Source: an uncultured Demequina sp. (GTDB lineage Bacteria; Actinomycetota; Actinomycetes; Actinomycetales; Demequinaceae). From it: 13,356 nucleotides of DNA. This document shows positions 7,304 to 11,900 of the stretch, piece after piece; positions within the stretch are counted from its first letter, which is position 1, and each line of letters begins with the position of its first letter. Where the stretch lies: contig CALALQ010000434.1 in assembly GCA_937925595.1 (NCBI GenBank), positions 1 to 13,356 on the forward strand, in the 5' to 3' direction. Both the position numbers and the translations under genes were made by a program. Below the pieces are notes generated by a model. That model searched no databases and had not been told where the DNA came from. It saw nothing but the letters and a program-made list of their open reading frames with translations.

Positions 7304-8355
7304 CTTGCGACGACGCAGGCTGGGCTGACGACCCGCGCGGCCTCGTAGGGAAGGGCTGCCATCGCGCCGACGCCGTTTTCGGGCGGGAGCGACAGCACCT
7401 GCTTGAGGTCGTAGGACCGCACCTCATGTCCGCGTTCGGAGCCCACATGCAGACGGTCCCCAATGACCGCGAAGTAGCGCGGCCACTCGCCCACGTCGAG
7501 GCTGGTCCGGTAGCGCGCCTCGCCCTCTGGGCTGAGGTCAAAGATCGCGATGACGTCAGGGCCGCGCGTGGAGACCAGCAGCACGTCGCGCTCGTCGCCT
7601 TCCACGACGGCGATGTGCGCGTCGTAGATGTCGCCGCCTGTGCGCTGCGCCACCGGCGTGGTGGGCACCTCCGCAATGAGGTCCGCCTCGGCATCCTCAT
7701 AGGACCACCGCAGGGTGCGCACGTGGTGGTCGAGTTCGCACACGACGTACAGGAGTTCGCCGCGCACGGCGAGGTGACGCGGCCCGGAGCCCTGGGGCAG
7801 GGCCGCAGCAATGCCGTCCTCCTCGAGCAGCCCGTCCGCGATGATGCGGTACCGGCGCAGCTCATCCGTGCCAAGGTCCACGACCAGCACGTGCTTGCCA
7901 CCGGGCGCATAGGCGGCGAAGTGCGCGTGAGGTCCCTCTTGGCGGTCCTCTCGCGGACCAGTGCCCGAATGTCCAAAGAGCTGCTGCGGCCCGTCCGCGA
8001 TCGGCAGGCCGTCCTCGCCAAGCCGGATCACGGCAAGATGGCCTGAGCCATAGTGGCTCACGTACACGGCGGAGGCATCGGGAGCCAGCAGCAGATGGCA
8101 CGCATCCGCGCCGCCCGTGGGCACGGAGGCAACAACACGGGCCGACGCTGTGTCGACGACGTGGAAAACGCTCGCCGAAGATTCACTCGCCGTGTAGATC
8201 AGCGGCAGTTCCGGGTGCGCGACCACAAAGGAGGGTGCGTCGAGCGGCACGGCCAGGACAGCGTCGGCCCCATCCTGTCGATAGAGGCCCTCGCCCTGGC
8301 CCACGGGCGTGCCGAGACCAAGCGGGGGGTAAGTCCCCCACCACAGCGTCGTCAT
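7300..8355 (-). CDS. Lactonase-family beta-propeller protein (6-phosphogluconolactonase type)
   Basis: A 351-residue protein of the seven-bladed propeller lactonase family (the YbhE/Pgl type that hydrolyses 6-phosphogluconolactone in the pentose phosphate pathway). Family landmarks are visible in order: AHPELPLIYTASESS (46-60), ADACHLLLAPDASAVYVSHY (83-102), GPHAHFAAYAPGG (141-153) followed by VVDLGTDELRRYR, and GSGPRHLAVRGELLYVVCEL (189-208). There is no signal peptide, so it is cytoplasmic. The exact substrate cannot be read from sequence; members also act on other lactones. The ATG at 8355 lies 6 bp after the lsr2 stop and has no clear Shine-Dalgarno, so translation may depend on coupling to lsr2. 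gpmA follows, fitting a sugar-metabolism role. Confidence 0.83.
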   Translation of the reverse strand: MTTLWWGTYPPLGLGTPVGQGEGLYRQDGADAVLAVPLDAPSFVVAHPELPLIYTASESSASVFHVVDTASARVVASVPTGGADACHLLLAPDASAVYVSHYGSGHLAVIRLGEDGLPIADGPQQLFGHSGTGPREDRQEGPHAHFAAYAPGGKHVLVVDLGTDELRRYRIIADGLLEEDGIAAALPQGSGPRHLAVRGELLYVVCELDHHVRTLRWSYEDAEADLIAEVPTTPVAQRTGGDIYDAHIAVVEGDERDVLLVSTRGPDVIAIFDLSPEGEARYRTSLDVGEWPRYFAVIGDRLHVGSERGHEVRSYDLKQVLSLPPENGVGAMAALPYEAARVVSPACVVAR

Positions 8356-8361
8356 ACGTGG

Positions 8362-8679
8362 TTAGTTTGCGGCCGCGTAGGCTTCGCGGATCTGCGCGGA
8401 GACACGACCGCGCTCGGAGACCTCGTAGCCGTTGGCACGGGCCCACTCGCGGATCTTGCCGGCGTCAGACTTGGCGCGGCCGCCCTTGCTGGTGCTGCGG
8501 CGACCGCTCACGCGGCGACCGGCTGCGATCCACGGCTCAAGCGCGGAGCGAAGGGCCGATGCGTTGTTCTCGTTCAGGTCCACCTCGTAGCTCACGCCGT
8601 CGAGGGAAAAGCTCACGGTTTCTGCTGCCTCGCCACCATCGACGTCGTCAACGAGCACAACCTGGATCTTCTGTGCCAT
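8362..8679 (-). CDS. lsr2: Lsr2-family nucleoid-associated protein
   Basis: Actinobacterial H-NS-like protein that bridges DNA and silences AT-rich, often acquired, genes. The 105-residue product has the N-terminal oligomerization domain (MAQKIQVVLVDDVDGGEAAE to about residue 58), a basic linker (RRVSGRRSTSKGGRAK), and the C-terminal DNA-binding domain with IREWARANGYEVSERGRVS. R90-G91-R92 there is the AT-hook-like triplet that enters the minor groove. ATG at 8679 is preceded by GAAAGGTG. An AT-rich patch and an inverted repeat overlapping a possible promoter lie upstream, suggesting autoregulation. Length and motifs are standard. Confidence 0.96.
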   Translation of the reverse strand: MAQKIQVVLVDDVDGGEAAETVSFSLDGVSYEVDLNENNASALRSALEPWIAAGRRVSGRRSTSKGGRAKSDAGKIREWARANGYEVSERGRVSAQIREAYAAAN

Positions 8680-8689
8680 GGGTCACACC

Positions 8690-8710
8690 TTTCAATGAAA
8701 TGTCAATTTC
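8690..8710. promoter_or_regulatory. AT-rich patch with inverted repeat just upstream of lsr2
   Basis: Only 5 of these 21 bases are G or C, in a window that is otherwise strongly GC-rich. It includes the inverted repeat GAAAT-GTCA-ATTTC (8697-8710). It begins 10 bp before the lsr2 start codon. Since Lsr2 prefers AT-rich DNA, this is a plausible autoregulatory binding site (inference). Confidence 0.35.
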
Positions 8711-8748
8711 GAGGCAAAGGCCAGCGCCGCCACGGGGGCCATTTGTCA

Positions 8749-8781
8749 GTTACACCCTACAACGAATTCAGAGGGTGTTAC
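8749..8781 (-). promoter_or_regulatory. Inverted repeat overlapping a candidate lsr2 promoter
   Basis: ACACCCT (8752-8758) and AGGGTGT (8772-8778) form a perfect 7-bp inverted repeat with a 13-bp spacer, extended by GT/AC after one mismatch. On the minus strand the arms coincide with a possible -10 TAGGGT (8759-8754) and -35 GTAACA (8781-8776), 16 bp apart. The right arm also touches the stop codon of the upstream 60-residue gene, so it may instead terminate the nadC-lysS transcript. Both readings are tentative. Confidence 0.4.
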
Positions 8782-8960
8782 TTACCGCTCGGTTCGGATC
8801 CTTCTTGAGCGGCGCGCTTTGCCTCTTCCGCGTCGATGCGAGCGAGTTCCTGACGCTCCCTGCGGTCCGCGCGAATGACGGCCCGCATGACGAACCAGAA
8901 GATCAGTCCGACGCCGATGGAGGGAATGACGCCAACGAGAACCTGCTGCCAGGTGCTCAT
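8778..8960 (-). CDS. Small single-pass membrane protein of unknown function downstream of lysS
   Basis: A 60-residue protein beginning [20 protein letters not shown]. One hydrophobic segment (about 6-27) is followed by a strongly charged, probably helical tail ([20 protein letters not shown]) and a short polar end. The ATG overlaps the lysS stop as ATGA, so it is co-translated with lysS; this tight coupling is the best evidence that it is a real gene. I recognise no named family. Topology is most likely N-out with a cytoplasmic basic tail (positive-inside rule). It could be a small membrane or envelope factor; no function is claimed. Confidence 0.75.
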   Translation of the reverse strand: MSTWQQVLVGVIPSIGVGLIFWFVMRAVIRADRRERQELARIDAEEAKRAAQEGSEPSGK

Positions 8961-10459
8961 GACTCTTCCGGCTTCACCAGGGGGAACAGGATGGTCTCGC
9001 GAATGCCGAGTCCGGTGAGCGCCATGAGCAGGCGGTCAATGCCCATGCCCATTCCGCCCGAAGGTGGCATCGCGTATTCCATGGCCATGAGGAAGTCCTC
9101 GTCGAGTTTCATCGCCTCGTCGTCACCCTGCGCCGCCATGATCGCCTGCTGGGCAAAGCGCTCGCGTTGAATAACAGGGTCAACGAGTTCGGAATATGCG
9201 GTGGCGAGCTCAAATCCACGCACGTAGAGGTCCCACTTCTCGACCACGCCAGGCTGCGAGCGGTGGTCGCGAGTGAGAGGGCTGGTCTCCACGGGGAAGT
9301 CGCGCACAAACGTCGGCGCCGTGAGGTCGTCGCCTACGTAGTGCTCCCACAGCACCTCGACGAGTTTGCCGTGGTTCACGCGCTTGGGGTCTACGGACAG
9401 GTCGGCGGCATCGAGCAGTTTCTGCAGGTGCTCGACGGAGGTCTCAGGGGTGATCTCCTCACCCAGCGCCTCAGACAGCGAGCCGTACATCGTGAGCTCG
9501 GCCCAGTCGCCGCCAAGGTCGTACTCGGAGCCGTCGGCGAGGGTCACGACGTGGCTGCCGAAGACGTCCATCGCGGCGGTCTGAATGAGGCCCTTGGTGA
9601 GCGTGGCCATGGTGTTGTAATCGCCGTAAGCCTCATATGCCTCGAGCATCGAGAATTCCGGAGAATGCGAGGAGTCAGAGCCTTCGTTGCGGAAGTTCCG
9701 GTTGATCTCGAAGACCTTTTCAATTCCGCCAACGGCGGCGCGCTTCAAGAACAACTCAGGGGCAATGCGCAGGTAAAGGTCAATATCGAACGCATTCATG
9801 TGCGTGACGAACGGGCGCGCGGCGGCACCGCCTGCCTGCGTCTGCAGCATGGGCGTCTCGACCTCGATGAAGCCCGAGTTGTGCAGCGACTCGCGCAGGG
9901 ATCGCACCACGTGGGCGCGGCGGCGAACGGTGTCGCGAGCCAGCGGCCGCGCAATGAGGTCCACGTAGCGCTGGCGCACGCGCGACTCTTCGCTGAGATC
10001 CTTGTGGAGCGTGGGCAGAGGCCGCAGCGCCTTGGCCGCGAGCCGCCATTCCGTGGCGAACACGGAGACCTCGCCGCGACGCGACTTGCCCACAGGACCG
10101 GACGCGAACAGGTGGTCGCCAAGGTCGACGTCGGACTTGAAGGCGGCCAGCGCCTCTTCACCCACCGCATCGAGCGAGAGCATGATCTGCAGGCGCTCGC
10201 CCTCGCCATTCTGAATAGCGGCGAAGCAGAGTTTTCCGGTGTTGCGAATGAACACCACACGGCCCGCAACACCAACGACATCGGTGGTCTCTTCGCCGTC
10301 CTCGAGGTGCGCGTACTCGGCGCGCACAGCAGCGATTTCGGCGGTCTTGGGGACGCCAACCGGGTAGGCCTCAACCCCGTTTGCGATCATCTTGGCGCGC
10401 TTCTCGAGGCGCACCTGAATCTGCTCGGGAAGGGACGGTTCCGGCGCTGCGTCATTCAC
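8957..10459 (-). CDS. lysS: Lysyl-tRNA synthetase, class II
   Basis: Charges tRNA-Lys with lysine. The 500-residue protein has an N-terminal OB-fold anticodon-binding domain (about 60-150) and a class II catalytic domain: motif 1 around FIEVETPML (197-205), motif 2 [20 protein letters not shown] (249-268), and motif 3 [16 protein letters not shown] (468-483). The start is a GTG at 10459; nearby ATGs at 10461 and 10455 are out of frame. The N-terminus [15 protein letters not shown] matches actinobacterial LysS, so a downstream start is unlikely. There is no strong Shine-Dalgarno, but TAACCT lies 7 nt before the start and may allow leaderless expression. It is followed directly by a small membrane protein gene. 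The HSPE and NRNFRNEG variants are, from memory, seen in actinobacterial LysS proteins. Confidence 0.95.
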   Translation of the reverse strand: MNDAAPEPSLPEQIQVRLEKRAKMIANGVEAYPVGVPKTAEIAAVRAEYAHLEDGEETTDVVGVAGRVVFIRNTGKLCFAAIQNGEGERLQIMLSLDAVGEEALAAFKSDVDLGDHLFASGPVGKSRRGEVSVFATEWRLAAKALRPLPTLHKDLSEESRVRQRYVDLIARPLARDTVRRRAHVVRSLRESLHNSGFIEVETPMLQTQAGGAAARPFVTHMNAFDIDLYLRIAPELFLKRAAVGGIEKVFEINRNFRNEGSDSSHSPEFSMLEAYEAYGDYNTMATLTKGLIQTAAMDVFGSHVVTLADGSEYDLGGDWAELTMYGSLSEALGEEITPETSVEHLQKLLDAADLSVDPKRVNHGKLVEVLWEHYVGDDLTAPTFVRDFPVETSPLTRDHRSQPGVVEKWDLYVRGFELATAYSELVDPVIQRERFAQQAIMAAQGDDEAMKLDEDFLMAMEYAMPPSGGMGMGIDRLLMALTGLGIRETILFPLVKPEES

Positions 10460-10466
10460 ATCCCTA

Positions 10467-10472
10467 AGGTTA
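10467..10472 (-). promoter_or_regulatory. Candidate -10 element for leaderless lysS
   Basis: TAACCT on the minus strand ends 7 nt before the GTG start of lysS, so a transcript could begin at or beside the start codon. No convincing -35 is present; the expected place is occupied by a near-palindrome (10493-10505) that recurs upstream of nadC. Low-confidence call. Confidence 0.3.
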
Positions 10473-10511
10473 CCGGGCGCGGATTAGGCGGCGTTCACAC
10501 GTGAGCAGAGG

Positions 10512-11417
10512 TCAGTGCAGATCGAGCGCCACATCGAGGATGGGACTCGAGTGGGTCAGGCCGCCAACCGACATGAAGTCGACCCCGCTCGCCGCCACAT
10601 CGCGAGCATTCTCCAGCGTGAGACCGCCGGTTGCCTCGATCCACACCTTGCCCAACTCGCTCTCTCGCGACCGCACTCGCTCCACAAACTGCGCCATCTC
10701 AGCGGGCGGCAGGTTGTCGAGCATGAGGAACGTCACACCCGCGTCAAGGGCTTCCTGAGCCTGCTCCCAGGTCTCGGCCTCCACCTGGATCTCGACCTCC
10801 GGGAACGTCTCGCGGATCGCGTTGATCGCGCCCGCCACGGATCCGGCAGCCACGATGTGGTTGTCCTTGATCATTGCGACGTCGAACAGCCCCATGCGCT
10901 TGTTCACTCCCCCGCCGCAGCGCACCGCGTACTTCTCAAGTTCGCGCAGGCCGGGAGTGGTCTTGCGGGTGTCGAGTACTCGCGCTCCGGTCCCCTCGAG
11001 CGCGTCGGCCCACTTTCGCGTGTGGCTCGCAACGCCCGACGCTCTGCTCACCAGATTCAGCAGCGTACGTTCCGCGATAAGCACCACATGGCCCGGTCCC
11101 TCGAACTCCACCAGCACGGTGCCGCGGGTCACTCGCGCGCCGTCCTCGACCAGCTGGGTCGCCGTGGGCACCGCGAGATCAAGCCGCTTCGCGACCTGCG
11201 CGAAGGTCTCGGCGACGGCGGCGAGGCCCGCAACCACGCCGTCGGCCCGTGCCACGACGGCACCCCGCACCGTCTCTGTGGCGGGGATGGTGGATTGGGT
11301 GGTGACGTCCCTGCCGGGTGCCACTCCCAGGTCTTCGTCGAGCGCGATCGCGACGATGCGCGTGAGCCACTCGGCGTCGAGCGGGGCGTCCTGCGGGAGT
11401 TCCTCTGGGTGCGTCAC
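10512..11417 (-). CDS. nadC: Nicotinate-nucleotide pyrophosphorylase (quinolinate phosphoribosyltransferase)
   Basis: Converts quinolinate and PRPP to nicotinate mononucleotide in de novo NAD synthesis. The 301-residue protein shows the family motifs ERTLLNLVSRASGVAS (116-131), DTRKTTPGLR (149-158), CGGGVNKRMGLFDVAMIKDN (167-186) and EATGGLTLENARDVAASGVD (261-280). R151, K152, R174 and K184 match the active-site basic residues known from M. tuberculosis NadC. The usual His of the GGGxNHR motif is Lys173 here. The start is a GTG at 11417 with a weak ribosome site; no better in-frame start exists close by. nadA and nadB are not in the window. lysS follows after 52 bp on the same strand. Confidence 0.93.
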   Translation of the reverse strand: MTHPEELPQDAPLDAEWLTRIVAIALDEDLGVAPGRDVTTQSTIPATETVRGAVVARADGVVAGLAAVAETFAQVAKRLDLAVPTATQLVEDGARVTRGTVLVEFEGPGHVVLIAERTLLNLVSRASGVASHTRKWADALEGTGARVLDTRKTTPGLRELEKYAVRCGGGVNKRMGLFDVAMIKDNHIVAAGSVAGAINAIRETFPEVEIQVEAETWEQAQEALDAGVTFLMLDNLPPAEMAQFVERVRSRESELGKVWIEATGGLTLENARDVAASGVDFMSVGGLTHSSPILDVALDLH

Positions 11418-11495
11418 CTGCCCATTGTTTCAGGGACCTCAGTCCCGAGCCGCCTGCGGGCGCGAAGTTACAGTGGAAGTGGCGTTCGCGCCGAT

Positions 11496-11562
11496 GGAAG
11501 TGCGGCAACGCACTTCTCCTCACACACAGCGGCGGGCGGTCTGCAAGGGCCGCTCGCCGTTG
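11496..11562. other. Two stable hairpins in the nadC upstream region
   Basis: First hairpin: GAAGTGCG (11497-11504) pairs perfectly with CGCACTTC (11509-11516) around a GCAA tetraloop (plus-strand reading). Second: CAGCGGCGGGCGG (11527-11539) pairs with CCGCTCGCCGTTG (11550-11562), a 13-bp stem with two G-U pairs and a 10-nt loop. Neither is followed by a T-run. If nadC is transcribed from the candidate promoter at 11577-11607, both would be in its roughly 150-nt leader. A small independent RNA is another possibility. Confidence 0.55.
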
Positions 11563-11576
11563 GATGCTGTGCCAAC

Positions 11577-11607
11577 ACGGTAGAACCGTTCACATGTGAG
11601 GGTTCAA
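11577..11607 (-). promoter_or_regulatory. Candidate nadC promoter with a palindrome between -35 and -10
   Basis: On the minus strand TTGAAC (11607-11602) and TACCGT (11582-11577) could be -35 and -10 elements with a long 19-bp spacer. The perfect palindrome TCACATGTGA (11590-11599) lies inside that spacer, a typical operator position. The whole site is loosely framed by GAACC and GGTTC. Activity and regulator are unknown. Confidence 0.35.
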
Positions 11608-11638
11608 CAGGTCACCGTTGCGAAGTCCCAGGTTGAAA

Positions 11639-11665
11639 CGATTTTGTGAACCGGTTCGCGATTTT
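11639..11665. promoter_or_regulatory. Operator-like palindrome between direct repeats, upstream of the RTX-gene promoter
   Basis: The perfect palindrome GAACCGGTTC (11648-11657) lies between two direct copies of CGATTTT (11639-11645 and 11659-11665) spaced exactly 20 bp apart, about two helical turns. It ends 12 bp before the -35 of the plus-strand promoter, a normal position for an activator. The regulator is unknown. Confidence 0.4.
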
Positions 11666-11676
11666 TCCCGAAACGC

Positions 11677-11705
11677 TTGCATTCGGACAATTCCACCGCT
11701 ACGGT
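11677..11705 (+). promoter_or_regulatory. Promoter of the RTX-repeat gene
   Basis: TTGCAT (11677-11682), a 17-bp spacer and TACGGT (11700-11705) form a good housekeeping-type promoter on the plus strand. Transcription would start near 11712, leaving a leader of about 190 nt before the ATG at 11901. Confidence 0.6.
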
Positions 11706-11711
11706 TCACTA

Positions 11712-11900
11712 CGCCAGCCACAAGCCGGCCGGGGGAAAGTCCCGTCGCCACCACCGCGCGAGCGACGACGCCGCCCCTCCAGCGCCTCCGGAGCGCACGC
11801 CACTTTGCCGAGCCCATCTGGGTTGCGGTCGCCGCTGAGACGACCCCCGGCACAACACATCTGCGCGAGATGCGGCGCGCCTTCACAAGGAGTATTGATC
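11712..11900 (+). other. Structured 5' leader of the RTX-repeat gene (unassigned)
   Basis: This GC-rich stretch holds no convincing gene but several possible stems. CGGG/CCCG enclose GGAAAGT early in the leader, and CGTCGC pairs with GCGACG. A branched unit follows in which GCCG/CGGC (near 11811 and 11850) enclose CCCA-TC-TGGG and GGTCG-N9-CGACC. Then comes CATCT-GCGCG-AGATG, roughly 15-30 bp before the ribosome site AAGGAG (11887-11892). The layout fits a regulatory leader, but I could not match it to a known riboswitch class; high GC content alone yields stems by chance. Confidence 0.4.

Noticed and set aside
7278..8021. Second minus-strand frame inside the lactonase gene
   Set aside because: Its product is low-complexity Arg/Ser/Thr-rich and out of frame with clear propeller motifs.
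8235..9170. Plus-strand open frame spanning lactonase start, lsr2 and the small membrane gene
   Set aside because: It crosses three genes and two intergenic regions with an Arg/Pro-rich product, as expected for chance.
9167..10504. Plus-strand open frame of about 445 codons opposite lysS
   Set aside because: lysS is unambiguous on the minus strand; the opposite frame has no ribosome site logic or domain content.
11433..11446. Small hairpin GGGAC-CTCA-GTCCC near the nadC start
   Set aside because: A 5-bp stem is easily formed by chance in GC-rich DNA and has no other support.
11447..11523. Short leader peptide upstream of nadC starting GTG after GAGGAG
   Set aside because: The ribosome site would be only about 2 nt from the start and the 24-codon product has no run of informative codons.
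11700..11900. Possible TPP or c-di-AMP (ydaO) riboswitch because of CTGAGA and GGGGGAAAG
   Set aside because: The remaining conserved segments (e.g. the GAACCTGAT part of TPP, the CAGCTAACC part of ydaO) are missing, so the resemblance is probably chance.
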